From: Deinococcus sp. AJ005
GTDB taxonomy: Bacteria; Deinococcota; Deinococci; Deinococcales; Deinococcaceae
Length of the DNA: 64,000 bases
Direction of reading: 5' to 3'
NCBI RefSeq assembly: GCF_009017495.1
Contig: NZ_CP044990.1
Coordinates: forward strand, 205,001 to 269,000
Below, piece after piece: positions 9,354 to 18,196 of the stretch. The number at the start of each line of letters is the position of its first letter. The first letter of the stretch is position 1. Made by a program: the position numbers and the translations under genes. Below the pieces are notes generated by a model. The model had not been told where the DNA came from. It did no database searches and saw only the letters and a list, made by a program, of their open reading frames with translations.

Positions 9354-9575
9354 ATGAGCGCCGATACACAGACCTCCTACCGCGACGCCTATGCCCGCCT
9401 GTCGCGGATTGCCGCCGAGCTGGAAACGGGCGAGGCCGATCTGGACCGCGTGCTGCCGCTGCTGGAGGAGGCCCGCGAAGCCTACGCGCAGTGCCGGGAA
9501 CGCATTGAAGCGGTGCGGGCCGTGCTGGCAGGTGATTGGGCGGATGGGGGAGAGCCGGAAGAAGACGAGGAGTAG
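9354..9575 (+). CDS. xseB: Exodeoxyribonuclease VII small subunit
   Basis: The 73-residue acidic, helical protein has the XseB pattern: YARLSRIAAELETGEADLD followed by LPLLEEAREAYAQCRERI. XseB coats the coiled-coil of the XseA nuclease subunit; exonuclease VII trims single-stranded DNA from both ends. XseA is not in this window. The gene sits between a glycosylase/flavin-reductase pair and an MrfA-like repair helicase, so the neighbourhood is rich in DNA-repair functions. Confidence 0.88.
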   Translation: MSADTQTSYRDAYARLSRIAAELETGEADLDRVLPLLEEAREAYAQCRERIEAVRAVLAGDWADGGEPEEDEE

Positions 9576-9612
9576 ACTTTCACCGCGCACTTTTCCCCCC
9601 GCCCAACACGTC

Positions 9613-9618
9613 TAAACT
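9613..9618 (+). promoter_or_regulatory. -10 box TAAACT, leaderless helicase gene
   Basis: The box is 8 bases before the ATG at 9627. Confidence 0.6.
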
Positions 9619-9626
9619 AGGCCCCG

Positions 9627-12257
9627 ATGCTGCCCACCCGTTCCCCGTTCGCCCGCCTGGAGGGGTTTCTGCGCGACACCCTGGGCGGCGGCGCGACGCG
9701 GCTGCACGAGGAAGAGGCCGCCCCCGCCCGCACCGTGGGAGTGGACGAACTGGGCTGGTCTGCAGGCGTGGCGCGCGGCTTCGGCTTTGGTCAGGTCTAC
9801 GCGCATCAGGCCGAGACGTACAAATTGATGCGCGAGGGCAAGCACGTCATCGTGACCACCCCAACGGCCAGCGGCAAGACCGGGGCCTTCTTTCCGGCGG
9901 TGTTTGATCGGCTGGAACGCGATCCACAAGCCACAGCCCTCTTCGTTTACCCACTCGTGGCGCTGGGCCAGGACCAGCGTGACAAGCTGCTGGCCTTCAA
10001 GGAAAAGGGCGGCTTCGGCTGGGATATCGGCGCGTTTCAGAGCAGCGCACAGGCCGCCGATGCCTTCGCGGATGGTGTCCGAATGGTCACTGCCACCCCG
10101 GACAAGCTGCACTGGTCCCTCACCCATCCGCGCGTGCGAGAGTTTCTCAAAAACCTATCCTTTATCGTGCTGGACGAGGCCCACACCTACCGGGGCGGCT
10201 TCGGTTCGGAGGTGGCCGGGATGCTGCGCCGCCTGCTGGAGCTGTCGCGGGCGCTGGGGGCCGATCCCCAGGTGGTGCTGAGTACCGCCACCATCGGCAA
10301 CCCCGCCGAATTTGCCCGCGAACTGATCGGCGTGGACGCGGTAGAGGTCAGCGAATCGGGCGCGGCCAAGCCCGGCAAACGCTTTTATCTGGCGGATCAC
10401 AGAGGGCAGCCTCGCCGTTTCTGGAATGCCGTGATGGAGGCGTCTCAGCGCTATGACCTGAAGGTGCTGGCCTTTTTCCGGGGCCGCAGTCGGGCCGCGC
10501 GGCTATACGGGACGTACCGAACGCAGCCCGCTTACGCTCGTCACGCCCACCTGTACATGGCCGGAACCAGTGACCGCGAGGGCCGCCTGACCGAGTTCCG
10601 CCGCACGAACAGTGGCGTGATGTTCGCCACCAACGCGCTGGAAGCCGGGGTAGACATCGGAGACTTGGAGGTGGTGATCATCGACGGCTATCCAGGTTCT
10701 CGCATGGCCTTCCGGCAGATGGCGGGCCGCGCCGGGCGAATCGCGCCGGGGCTGGTGCTGTATCTGCCCGCGCTGAACGAGCAGGGCGTGCCGCAGCCCG
10801 CAGACGCCTTTTACAGCAACTCTGGTAACTTTCTGGAATTGTTGACTGGCCCGATTGAAAAGGCGGTGGTGGAGTCGGCCAATCCGTATCTGTCACCCCG
10901 GCACCGCGCCCGCCAGAACGAGGAATATGGCGCGGCGGGGTTGCCGGGGCCGCATCTGGCCGCCGTGGAAACGCAGAAATACTGGAACCTGCGCGGCGAG
11001 GGCAGCCTGAAATACGCCGTGGTGGAGGCTGCCGACTGGGAAAAGTTGGGCGTGAAGGCGCTGGACGCCCCGCTGGAATCGCCCAGCCAGCATTACGCCC
11101 TGACCGAGAAGCACGAGGGCGCGGTGTTCACGCTGGACGGCCAGGGGTACAAGGTGCTGCGCTGGGAAAAACACCCCGTCGGAACCGCGATTGTGGTGGA
11201 GCGGTTCAGTGCCGAGAACCTATTCACGCGCGGGTTGTACAGCATTGAGGTCACGCCGGGCCAGATGACACCGTGGCAGCGGCGTGGGCCTCTGGCGTAC
11301 CGGCACGGCGAGGTCAGCATCCGCCGCCGCTATACCGGGTATCAGATGCTGCGGCAGGTCTTCGAGCGCGTCTGCGTGGGCTGTGACCGCGATCCTGGCC
11401 CCGCCGAACGCACCTGCGTCCGCTGCGGGGGCCGCATTCAGGATCGGATGCAGGACCACAAGCTGTCCGAACACTTGTACGACGCGCCCACCGAGTTGCC
11501 ACCCTTCCGCACCAGCGCGCTGGAAATCGGCCTTGACGCGCGCGCCACCGAGCGTCCCAGCGCGGTGGCCCATACCCTCAAGCACCTGTTACAAAAAGTC
11601 ACGCCGGAGCGGGTGGCCTGCGATGAGAACGATCTGGCCGGAGCCTTCCGGGGCGGCCATGACGCCTACTTCTTTCTCTACGACGACTGGCTGGGTGGCC
11701 TGGGCGTCTCGCGCCGCGCCTACGAGCAACTAGACGATCTGCTGGTTCGTGCGCTGGCCCTGTGTTCTAAAACATGTTGCAAGAACGCGGAAGGCTGTTA
11801 CGAGTGTATCGCCGTGTCGCGCTGCTACTCGCCGTATCTGCCCAGTGGAGAGCGACGCCCCACTGACAAGCACGCCACAAAGTTGTTTCTGGAGAACTTG
11901 CTGGGCGTGCAGCCTACACCGGAAGCAGAAGCCGCCACCCCCGAACCCGTTCCCGAACTGGCCCCGTCATGGCCCCTGCAAGCACGCGAGTTGCTGGACT
12001 TGCACGGCTTGTCTCTGCCCGAAGTCAGCGCCCGCCTAGGTATTCCCAGCCGCGAACTCCAGCGAGCGGTCAGCAGTACCCAGCCGCTGAGGTTGCATCA
12101 CGCCAAGTTCGGCGATGGCGTGTTCATGGGCGGCTTCCATCAGGGCGAAAAGCGTGAGGTGCTGGTCTATTTCCCCGGCGTGGGGCAGAAGCGGTTGCTG
12201 CTGAAGTTTGCGGGGCTGAGCGTGATTGAGCGGGGGCCGGGAGTGGGGGCGGGGTAG
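9627..12257 (+). CDS. DEAD/DEAH-box helicase with DUF1998 zinc domain (MrfA/YprA-like)
   Basis: The 876-residue enzyme has two RecA-like domains: Walker A TPTASGKT (about residues 77-84), DEAH in LDEAHTY (about 182), STATIGNP, and the motif VI region MAGRAGRI (about 365). A central zinc-ribbon-like CVGCDRD...CVRCGG lies near 590-610, and the C-terminal DUF1998 cluster [17 protein letters not shown] near 713-730 is the metal-binding signature of Bacillus MrfA (YprA), a 3'-5' helicase that acts in mitomycin C repair. A role in repair of DNA damage is likely by homology. The usual exonuclease partner MrfB is not adjacent. Residues 830-876 form a small DNA-binding-like tail. Confidence 0.88.
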   Translation: MLPTRSPFARLEGFLRDTLGGGATRLHEEEAAPARTVGVDELGWSAGVARGFGFGQVYAHQAETYKLMREGKHVIVTTPTASGKTGAFFPAVFDRLERDPQATALFVYPLVALGQDQRDKLLAFKEKGGFGWDIGAFQSSAQAADAFADGVRMVTATPDKLHWSLTHPRVREFLKNLSFIVLDEAHTYRGGFGSEVAGMLRRLLELSRALGADPQVVLSTATIGNPAEFARELIGVDAVEVSESGAAKPGKRFYLADHRGQPRRFWNAVMEASQRYDLKVLAFFRGRSRAARLYGTYRTQPAYARHAHLYMAGTSDREGRLTEFRRTNSGVMFATNALEAGVDIGDLEVVIIDGYPGSRMAFRQMAGRAGRIAPGLVLYLPALNEQGVPQPADAFYSNSGNFLELLTGPIEKAVVESANPYLSPRHRARQNEEYGAAGLPGPHLAAVETQKYWNLRGEGSLKYAVVEAADWEKLGVKALDAPLESPSQHYALTEKHEGAVFTLDGQGYKVLRWEKHPVGTAIVVERFSAENLFTRGLYSIEVTPGQMTPWQRRGPLAYRHGEVSIRRRYTGYQMLRQVFERVCVGCDRDPGPAERTCVRCGGRIQDRMQDHKLSEHLYDAPTELPPFRTSALEIGLDARATERPSAVAHTLKHLLQKVTPERVACDENDLAGAFRGGHDAYFFLYDDWLGGLGVSRRAYEQLDDLLVRALALCSKTCCKNAEGCYECIAVSRCYSPYLPSGERRPTDKHATKLFLENLLGVQPTPEAEAATPEPVPELAPSWPLQARELLDLHGLSLPEVSARLGIPSRELQRAVSSTQPLRLHHAKFGDGVFMGGFHQGEKREVLVYFPGVGQKRLLLKFAGLSVIERGPGVGAG

Positions 12258-12266
12258 TTTGCCGAG

Positions 12267-13439
12267 TTACTTTCCGCTGACAGCTATTTGATTCACTTCC
12301 ATCCCCGCCAGCAGCCCTGCCGCCTGCACCAGAACCTCCGGCGGTTGCACCAGAGCAAAGCGCACAAAGCCCTCGCCGCGCGATCCGAAGGCACGTCCGG
12401 GGCTGACCACCACGCCGGATTCCTCGGCGGCACGCACGGCGTAGGCCACGCTGTCGGTCAGGCCCGGCACCCGCGCCCAGGCATACATGCTGGCCTGGGG
12501 CCACTGAACTTCCCAGCCCAGAGCGCGTAAGGCGGGAACCAGAGCGTCACGGCGGGCCTGGAAGATGGCGGCTCCGGTGCGGCCCACTTCATCCGGCAAG
12601 CCCAGGGCGAGGGCAGCGGCACGCTGAATCCCCAGGTAGGGGTGAAAGTCCACCGCGCCCTTGACGCGGGCCAGCGCGGCAATTGCTCCGGCGTCCCCGG
12701 CGGCGAAGCCCACCCGGAAGCCGCCCATATGGTGCGTCTTGCTTAGCGAATGCAGTTCCACCACGCCGTCCAATCCCGCTTCCAGGGCGCTGGGGGCGCG
12801 GTAATCGTCGTAAGTCAATTCAGCGTAGGGATGATCGTGAATCAGCAGGGTGCCGCGCGCCCGGCACCACGCAGCGGTCTCGGCAAAAAAGGCCGTATCT
12901 GCCACGGCTGAAGTCGGGTTGTTGGGATAATTCAGTAGCAGGGCGCGGGGCCGCAGATCGGCTGGAAGGGCATCCAGATCGGGGAGGAAACCGCGCTCGG
13001 GGAGCAGTGGCAGCGGCACGGTTTTCAATCCAGCCACCGCCGCCGCGCCCAGATACGGGGGATAGCCTGGATCGGGCAGCAGCAGCGTGTCACCGGGATC
13101 GGTCACGGCCAGCAGCAGGTGGGCCAGCCCTTCCTGCGCGCCGATCAGGGCCAGCACCTCGGTTTCGGGATTGACCCTGACTCCGAAGCGGCGCAGCAGA
13201 TAGGCGGCGGCAGCCTCGCGCAGCGGCGCGGTGTCGCTGAACAGCGGGTAACGGTAGGTCAGCGGATCGCGGGTGGCCTCGCGCAATGCTTCCAGGACCA
13301 CTTCGGGGGGCGACTGATCGCTGCTGCCGATGCTCAGGTCAACCACATTCAATCCACGCGTCCGCGCCCGGCTTTTCGCCGCGTCCATCAAAGCAAACAC
13401 ACTGCCTGGCACATCGGCGGCCCGTGATGACATCCACAT
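12267..13439 (-). CDS. Class I/II pyridoxal-phosphate aminotransferase
   Basis: The 390-residue protein has the fold-type I markers [11 protein letters not shown] (about 170-180), HDHPYAEL (about 200) and the PLP-lysine segment [20 protein letters not shown] (Lys near 237). The N-terminal [11 protein letters not shown] resembles LL-diaminopimelate and related aminotransferases (DapL/PatA group), so it is probably an amino-acid aminotransferase of uncertain substrate. The first ATG at 13439 is chosen because TAGCCT stands 6 bases upstream; a second ATG lies two codons in. It converges on the helicase gene with only 9 bases between stops. Confidence 0.88.
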   Translation of the reverse strand: MWMSSRAADVPGSVFALMDAAKSRARTRGLNVVDLSIGSSDQSPPEVVLEALREATRDPLTYRYPLFSDTAPLREAAAAYLLRRFGVRVNPETEVLALIGAQEGLAHLLLAVTDPGDTLLLPDPGYPPYLGAAAVAGLKTVPLPLLPERGFLPDLDALPADLRPRALLLNYPNNPTSAVADTAFFAETAAWCRARGTLLIHDHPYAELTYDDYRAPSALEAGLDGVVELHSLSKTHHMGGFRVGFAAGDAGAIAALARVKGAVDFHPYLGIQRAAALALGLPDEVGRTGAAIFQARRDALVPALRALGWEVQWPQASMYAWARVPGLTDSVAYAVRAAEESGVVVSPGRAFGSRGEGFVRFALVQPPEVLVQAAGLLAGMEVNQIAVSGK

Positions 13440-13445
13440 GGGGGT

Positions 13446-13451
13446 AGGCTA
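13446..13451 (-). promoter_or_regulatory. -10 box TAGCCT, leaderless aminotransferase gene
   Basis: The box is 6 bases from the ATG at 13439. Confidence 0.6.
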
Positions 13452-13561
13452 GAGCATCCGGGCCATCAAGGTCAGGGCAACAGTATCGGCGGGCAGACAG
13501 TTCAGCCTGCCTCTAAAGAACGTCCTGCCCCGTCCTCACGCACTCCAGCCTGCCCAGCCGC

Positions 13562-13567
13562 TAGCGT
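13562..13567 (+). promoter_or_regulatory. -10 box TAGCGT, leaderless 69-residue gene
   Basis: The box is 6 bases before the ATG at 13574. Confidence 0.55.
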
Positions 13568-13573
13568 GCAGCC

Positions 13574-13783
13574 ATGCAAATTAGCCGCACGATGAGCCTG
13601 GACCCCATTCTGGAGCGCATGGGCCGCGAGGCCACCAGCCTGCGCGAGGCCGAGGCTATGCGCGAGGTTCTCTCTGAGCATTACGCGGGTCAGGACGTGA
13701 CCGCCATCAACGAGAAAGACTGGCTGGAAGCGGTGGGCCGGATGGAGCTGATCAAGCAGACGGGCAACGCAGGTATGGAATAG
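13574..13783 (+). CDS. Small unknown protein (69 residues)
   Basis: No family is recognised. The protein is charged and likely helical (ILERMGREATSLREAEAMRE), with no signal peptide or membrane segment. The start is supported by a TANNNT box six bases upstream and the frame has the G/C third-position bias of its neighbours, so I regard it as a real leaderless gene. It is alone on the plus strand between two minus-strand genes and its stop lies 15 bases from the end of thrB. Confidence 0.7.
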   Translation: MQISRTMSLDPILERMGREATSLREAEAMREVLSEHYAGQDVTAINEKDWLEAVGRMELIKQTGNAGME

Positions 13784-13798
13784 GGGGGGAGTGCCTGC

Positions 13799-14710
13799 TC
13801 AGCCCTCGCGTTCAATCAGCGTTCCCTGCGTATCAATCGGAAAGTCCATGACCCGCCCGTCCAGGCCGTTTTTGTGCATCACGCTAGTTAAGTAGGTGTG
13901 CAGCGGCGCGGTGCTTTCGCGGGTGTCGTGAAAGCACAGCACGGTTGGCCCAGCGCCGGACAGCGCCGCCCCGAGTGCGCCGTGTCGCCACGCATCCTCC
14001 AGAATGTCGCTCAGCCCCGGCACCAGCGGCGCGCGCCAGATCTGGTGGATGTAGTCCTGCATGGCGTGCCGCAGCAGGTCCAGACGCCCCTGAGACAGTG
14101 CGGCGGCCAGCAGCGCAGAGTGAGACAGCGCGTGGACGGCATCAGCGCGGCTGTACTCGCGGGGCAGCACGGCGCGGGCCTTGCTGGTACTCAGCTCAAA
14201 ATCGGGGATCAGCACCGTTACGCCCAGATTCGCGGGGGGGTCCAGCCGCACGTAATGCGTGCCCAGTTTGTCCAATGTCGCCACCACGATGCCGCCGAAC
14301 AGCGCCGGGGCCACGTTGTCGGGGTGGCCTTCCTCGCGGGCGGCCACGTCCAGCACGGCGTCGGTGTCCAGCGGGCGGCCCAGCAGCTCGTTGGCGGCCA
14401 CGATCCCGGCCACCAGGGCGGCGGCGCTGCTGCCCAGGCCGCGTGCCAGCGGGACTTCCGTGGTGATTTCCACGCGGGCAGGCGGCAGGGTCAGTCCTGT
14501 GCGCTTGGCCACCAGCAACATCGCCCGGTACACGTAATTGCTCTCGTCGGCGGGCGTGCCTTCCAGCTCTGGGCCGTGCGGGACCACCTCGGTTACGTCG
14601 CCCGGCGTCACCTTCACGGTGGTATACAGCGGCACGCTCAGGCCCAGGCTGTCGAAACCCGGTCCCAGGTTGGCGCTGCTGGCCGGGGCGCGCACGGTAA
14701 AGGCGGTCAT
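13799..14710 (-). CDS. thrB: Homoserine kinase
   Basis: The 303-residue protein is a GHMP-family kinase: [18 protein letters not shown] at residues 8-25 (motif 1), the ATP loop [14 protein letters not shown] (about 88-101, motif 2) and the C-terminal [14 protein letters not shown] (motif 3). ThrB phosphorylates homoserine with ATP on the route to threonine. Its length is normal. No other threonine genes are adjacent. A TAGCAT on the minus strand about 95 bases upstream (14804-14809) is a possible promoter; no clear Shine-Dalgarno site is present. Confidence 0.93.
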   Translation of the reverse strand: MTAFTVRAPASSANLGPGFDSLGLSVPLYTTVKVTPGDVTEVVPHGPELEGTPADESNYVYRAMLLVAKRTGLTLPPARVEITTEVPLARGLGSSAAALVAGIVAANELLGRPLDTDAVLDVAAREEGHPDNVAPALFGGIVVATLDKLGTHYVRLDPPANLGVTVLIPDFELSTSKARAVLPREYSRADAVHALSHSALLAAALSQGRLDLLRHAMQDYIHQIWRAPLVPGLSDILEDAWRHGALGAALSGAGPTVLCFHDTRESTAPLHTYLTSVMHKNGLDGRVMDFPIDTQGTLIEREG

Positions 14711-15279
14711 GATGGACGGTCAGGGCTGAGGGGTGCGGGCATAGCGGTGGGGGCCTCCAGAAAAAGTCGCGGGGCCACGCTGGGCCGGGCGGATGTGTGC
14801 GCCCATGCTAGCCGTCCCCGGCAGACAGGTGGACGCAGAGGTAAGACAAATGCCTGTGCCCCTCCTATACGACACACTGAGCGGGACTCGCAGGGCTGCA
14901 CCACAGAGGGGTGACGTTCTCATGGGGGCTTGTTGACGGGTCCGGGCAGCTCACGGCAAGAGGGTGGCTGGCAGACCACCGATTGCCGACAGGACAAACC
15001 GCCGCTGGTTTTTTTCGACAGCGCTTGGCATCAAAGCAGGACGGTCTTGACCCCCGTAGCCGATCCCCTGAAACGTCAAGGCAACATCAGAAATGAGCGG
15101 CGCATGACTGATATCTGAGAAGACAGCTTAAGCGGACTTGAATAGTCAGGCGTTTCACCTTTTCGGCACCTTCAGAATGTATGACCAGATTCAATTGGGC
15201 TTTCCATACAGTTTCATGCTTCAGCCACAACGAGCGTTTCACGTTGGAAATCTAACGACTTTAACAGGAGGTCACGAAC
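14711..15279. other. Intergenic region upstream of thrB and the GlsB-like gene
   Basis: This 569-base stretch must hold the divergent promoters of thrB and the GlsB-like gene. Open frames on both strands (for example 14707-14923) have no recognisable protein features. It becomes AT-richer from about 15060 towards the GlsB-like gene. I see no RNA gene or repeat. Confidence 0.6.
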
Positions 15280-15549
15280 ATGGGTTGGATCATCACTATT
15301 CTGGTAGGTGCGCTCTGCGGTTGGCTGGCAAGCATGATCATGAACACCAACGCGCAACAGGGCGCAATCGCCAATATCCTGATCGGGATCGTCGGCGCAG
15401 TGCTGGCCCAGTGGATCTTCGCTGGCCTGCTGAACATCGGCGGCGCAAATGCGGCGGGCGGCGGCTTTAGCTTCTGGAGCATTATCTGGGGCGTGGTCGG
15501 CAGCGTTATTCTGATCGCCATCCTCAAGGCCGTCAAGGTTCTGCGCTAA
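15280..15549 (+). CDS. GlsB/YeaQ/YmgE-family small membrane protein
   Basis: The 89-residue protein has the family layout: three hydrophobic segments (about residues 2-20, 30-54 and 66-84) with the conserved [19 protein letters not shown] and [18 protein letters not shown]. Family members are stress-induced inner-membrane proteins of unclear role. AACAGGAGGT precedes ATG 15280 at ideal spacing, so unlike many neighbours this gene has a leadered mRNA. It is monocistronic and ends in a strong terminator. Confidence 0.9.
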   Translation: MGWIITILVGALCGWLASMIMNTNAQQGAIANILIGIVGAVLAQWIFAGLLNIGGANAAGGGFSFWSIIWGVVGSVILIAILKAVKVLR

Positions 15550-15565
15550 GCCTTCACTCCAATTG

Positions 15566-15596
15566 ACCGGACATCCAAGTGGTGTCCGGTTTTTTT
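15566..15596 (+). terminator. Rho-independent terminator of the GlsB-like gene
   Basis: Stem ACCGGACA/TGTCCGGT (15566-15573 with 15583-15590) is followed by a run of seven T. Confidence 0.85.
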
Positions 15597-15711
15597 ATGC
15601 CTCCATCTCCTCAATTCAAAAAAGCTTTCGCAGATCATTCCCATCGGTTCTTAAAGGGGACACCTGCCTTCCGTAGAAATGTCAGAATTAGTACGGACAG
15701 GGAGGATCATC

Positions 15712-16527
15712 ATGCTTCATGAACAGATCTGTACCACTCAGGCCGCCGCCATCCCACCGCCGCGCTATCTGTTGCGCTCGCTGGGAAACGCCGATGTGAT
15801 CGTGGACGGCGTGAGCGTGGTGTGGCCTGCCCGCAGCGCCGAGGAATTGCTGTGGTATCTGCATGCCTATCCGCAGGGGCGCTACCGCCACGACATCCTG
15901 GCCGAACTGTGGGATCTGGAGGACACCCCCGCCGCCGCCAACCGCTTCCGGGTGGCGCTGCATCGCCTGCGCACCGCGCTGGGCCGCCCCGACGCCGTGG
16001 TGGACGAGCGGGGCCGTTACACCCTGCACGCGGAGTTGATGGCTGCCAGCGATACCCATGCCCTGCATCACGCGCTGGAGGCCTCCAGAACCAGCGCCGA
16101 GCCGCGCCAGCAGGAGGAATTGCTTCGGCAGGCCCTGGCCAGTGCCGACGGCGAATACCTGCCGCATCTTCAGGGCGAGTGGGTGGAAGCCGCCCGCAGC
16201 CAGCACCGCGCCGCTGTCGTGGAGGGCCACCTGACCCTTTCGATGCTGCACTGCGCCGCGCGTGAATGTCCGCTGGCCGCCCTCTCGCTGGTCCGCGCTG
16301 CCGAGACGGACCCGCTGATCGGTGAGGACCACCACCAGCGTCTGATGGTCTGCCTGACCATGAACCGGGATAAATACGCCGGCATCGAGCATTACCGCCG
16401 TTACCGCCACTATCTGGCCGAGGAAGTCGGCGACACCCCCATGCAGGACACTGTGGATCTGGCCGAACGGCTGAAAGCTGGTGAGCGTCCCTGCGATCAC
16501 GGGCCGTACCTGCTGACCGGGAAATAG
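15712..16527 (+). CDS. BTAD-type transcriptional regulator
   Basis: The 271-residue protein has an N-terminal winged-helix region (LGNADVIVDGVSVVWPARSAEELLWYL is split by a wing; then DILAELWDLEDTPAAANRF and a recognition helix with ALHRLRTALG, about residues 30-105), followed by a helical bacterial transcriptional activator domain (about 120-255; ending YRRYRHYLAEEVGDTP). Such proteins resemble the DNA-binding half of SARP regulators without ATPase or sensor domains, and this type is common in Deinococcus. The target is unknown. GGAGG about 8 bases upstream favours ATG 15712; an in-frame ATG at 15679 would add 11 residues. Confidence 0.8.
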   Translation: MLHEQICTTQAAAIPPPRYLLRSLGNADVIVDGVSVVWPARSAEELLWYLHAYPQGRYRHDILAELWDLEDTPAAANRFRVALHRLRTALGRPDAVVDERGRYTLHAELMAASDTHALHHALEASRTSAEPRQQEELLRQALASADGEYLPHLQGEWVEAARSQHRAAVVEGHLTLSMLHCAARECPLAALSLVRAAETDPLIGEDHHQRLMVCLTMNRDKYAGIEHYRRYRHYLAEEVGDTPMQDTVDLAERLKAGERPCDHGPYLLTGK

Positions 16528-16555
16528 TTCTAAATTTTCCATTGCCGGGCGCTGC

Positions 16556-16561
16556 TAAACT
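16556..16561 (+). promoter_or_regulatory. -10 box TAAACT of the HsdR_N-DUF4357 gene
   Basis: The box is 9 bases before the ATG at 16571; no Shine-Dalgarno site is seen. Confidence 0.5.
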
Positions 16562-16570
16562 CATGGGTAC

Positions 16571-17680
16571 ATGTCAGGCGTTCAGGAAAGGATTCGGGAG
16601 GCGGTAGAGGCCATCCAAGGCTGGTTGGCGGACGCCACCAAGCCTGGCGAGGCCGTGGTACGTCAGGCCATCGTCTTGCGTCTGCTCCATGCTGCCGGAT
16701 TCGACATCTGGAACCCGGCGGAAGTGGTGCCGGAGGAAACCAACGGTAACGGCAATCGTTCGGATTTCCTGATCCGTGCAGGTAAGGGAAAGTTTGCACT
16801 GGAGTTGAAGGGTGCGGGCATCTCACTGAAAGGCAAGCCCTATGAGCAAGTGGTGACTTACGCTGCTGGCGAGGGAACTCGCTGGGCGATGCTGACCAAC
16901 GGCAGGGTTTGGGTGGTATTAGACCGGATGCATAATCCAGGCGGCACATTTGAGGATCATGAGGTGCTGAAACTGGAACTGGATCAAAAATGGCAGACTT
17001 TCGCCGATGATCTGGTTGCGCTGCTGGACGCAGAGATGTGGCGTGCAGATGCTTTCGCTGAGGCCGTTCAGGGCATTAAAAACCGTCAGCAGCAACGGCT
17101 GGACGAGGCGCGCATTCTGAAGGAGAAAACGCCGCTGATTCAGATCTTTCAAAAAGAACACGATATGGGTTCGTTTGAGAGTGCCGTCAAATTTGCCAAA
17201 CAACTTGGCCTCATTACAGAGACTGAGCGGGACGTGCTGCTGGGGATTGCCGTGCAGAAAGCGGAGTCAACAAACTCTTGCAAGCTGCTCAAGCCCCAGC
17301 CATTACAGAAAGCTCAGCCATCAGCTACTGATGCCGGAGAAATCCACTTCACCTACTGCCTTCTTGGGGCCGAAGCCCACGCTGTCTATAAGCCCGCCGA
17401 TGGAAGTTGGACTGTTAAGGCGGGAAGTACGGCTCTAAACCGCGTGCTGGGCGAAAACGGAACTAATGCGAAGGGCATTCAAGGCCGCAGGCAAAGCAGC
17501 CTGGAGGCTGGACAACTCGTTGAGAAAAACGCTGAACTGCTGGAATACGTGAAGGATGTGGTTTATGGGAGTGCCAGCATTTCAGCCGTGGATATTGCCG
17601 GAGCTTCTCGTAATGGTTGGGACTGCTGGAAAGACGCCCAGGGCCGCCCAGCCCAGGATTACCGTCCCAAACCCGTTTAA
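16571..17680 (+). CDS. HsdR N-terminal-like nuclease domain protein with C-terminal DUF4357
   Basis: Residues about 15-150 resemble the N-terminal nuclease domain of type I restriction subunit HsdR: VVRQAIVLRLLHAAGFDIWN, then NRSDFLI (Asp) and FALELKG (Glu-x-Lys), which fit the PD-(D/E)XK core, then a QVVTYA...WAMLTNG segment. A helical linker follows, and residues about 255-360 (KAGSTALNRVLGENG ... ASRNGWDCWKDAQG) fit DUF4357. There is no helicase part and no neighbouring HsdM/HsdS, so this is a stand-alone protein, possibly a nuclease or a DNA-binding defence or repair protein. Its stop overlaps the stop of the convergent thioesterase gene. Confidence 0.82.
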   Translation: MSGVQERIREAVEAIQGWLADATKPGEAVVRQAIVLRLLHAAGFDIWNPAEVVPEETNGNGNRSDFLIRAGKGKFALELKGAGISLKGKPYEQVVTYAAGEGTRWAMLTNGRVWVVLDRMHNPGGTFEDHEVLKLELDQKWQTFADDLVALLDAEMWRADAFAEAVQGIKNRQQQRLDEARILKEKTPLIQIFQKEHDMGSFESAVKFAKQLGLITETERDVLLGIAVQKAESTNSCKLLKPQPLQKAQPSATDAGEIHFTYCLLGAEAHAVYKPADGSWTVKAGSTALNRVLGENGTNAKGIQGRRQSSLEAGQLVEKNAELLEYVKDVVYGSASISAVDIAGASRNGWDCWKDAQGRPAQDYRPKPV

Positions 17681-18042
17681 GCCTCCCGCACCCGCCTCGA
17701 AACTGTGCCCGTAAACAGCGCCAGCACATCGCCCTCCTCGCCTCGCCGCACCTCCACGCGGTAGGTGGCCAGGGTGCGGCCCACGCGCTCCGGGGTGGCG
17801 ACGGCCACCAGTTCGTCGCCCACTTTCGCGGCGCGGAAAAAGCTCAGGTGGGTGTCCACCGCTACCGCCTGCGCCTCCAGATTGCTGATCACCGCGAACG
17901 CCTCGTCCGCCAGACTGAAGATCAGGCCGCCGTGCGCGGTACCGTGCATGTTCAGGCCCGCAGCAGTCACAGATGCGCGCACGCGGGTGCGCTGTGGCGT
18001 GGCCTCCAGCACGCTCAGTCCCAGCAGATCGGCGTAGTTCAT
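17677..18042 (-). CDS. PaaI-family hotdog thioesterase
   Basis: The 121-residue protein matches the PaaI/4HBT hotdog fold: GLNMHGTAHGGLIFSLADEA with the conserved HGG-x(6)-D, then VDTHLSFFRAAKVGDELVA. It hydrolyses acyl-CoA thioesters, perhaps aromatic or hydroxylated ones. The ATG at 18042 begins the fold; the frame upstream is open but low-complexity. A TAGCCT on this strand at 18063-18068 lies 20 bases upstream and would give a short leader. The gene converges on the HsdR_N-like gene, the two stops sharing TTAA. Confidence 0.88.
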   Translation of the reverse strand: MNYADLLGLSVLEATPQRTRVRASVTAAGLNMHGTAHGGLIFSLADEAFAVISNLEAQAVAVDTHLSFFRAAKVGDELVAVATPERVGRTLATYRVEVRRGEEGDVLALFTGTVSRRVREA

Positions 18043-18081
18043 ATGGGTTGGCTCATGCAGGCAGGCTAGAGCATGGCGCGT

Positions 18082-18087
18082 TACCCT
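18082..18087 (+). promoter_or_regulatory. -10 box TACCCT, leaderless 33-residue ORF
   Basis: The box is 7 bases before the ATG at 18095. Confidence 0.5.
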
Positions 18088-18094
18088 GGGCGGC

Positions 18095-18196
18095 ATGAAA
18101 CGGCCTCTGAAATTCCTGCTGGCGCTGCTGCCCTTTTTACTGGTGTCGGGCGCGGCGCGTCCTCTCAAGCGCACAGGGGTTGACCGTGCGGAGTAA
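18095..18196 (+). CDS. Small leaderless ORF, 33-residue membrane or leader peptide
   Basis: The short frame starts at an ATG placed 7 bases after a TACCCT box, the same architecture as the other leaderless genes here. It encodes MKRPLKF, a hydrophobic stretch LLALLPFLLVSGAA, and a basic tail ending RTGVDRAE. This looks like a small membrane protein, an uncleaved signal, or a leader peptide. Its last 11 bases overlap the start of the oxidoreductase gene, so translation of the two may be coupled. No family is recognised; peptide evidence or conservation is needed to be sure it is made. Confidence 0.5.
   Translation: MKRPLKFLLALLPFLLVSGAARPLKRTGVDRAE

Noticed and set aside
14707..14923. Short minus-strand open frames between thrB and the GlsB-like gene
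   Set aside because: No start signal, no codon bias like the neighbours, and arginine/proline-rich composition.
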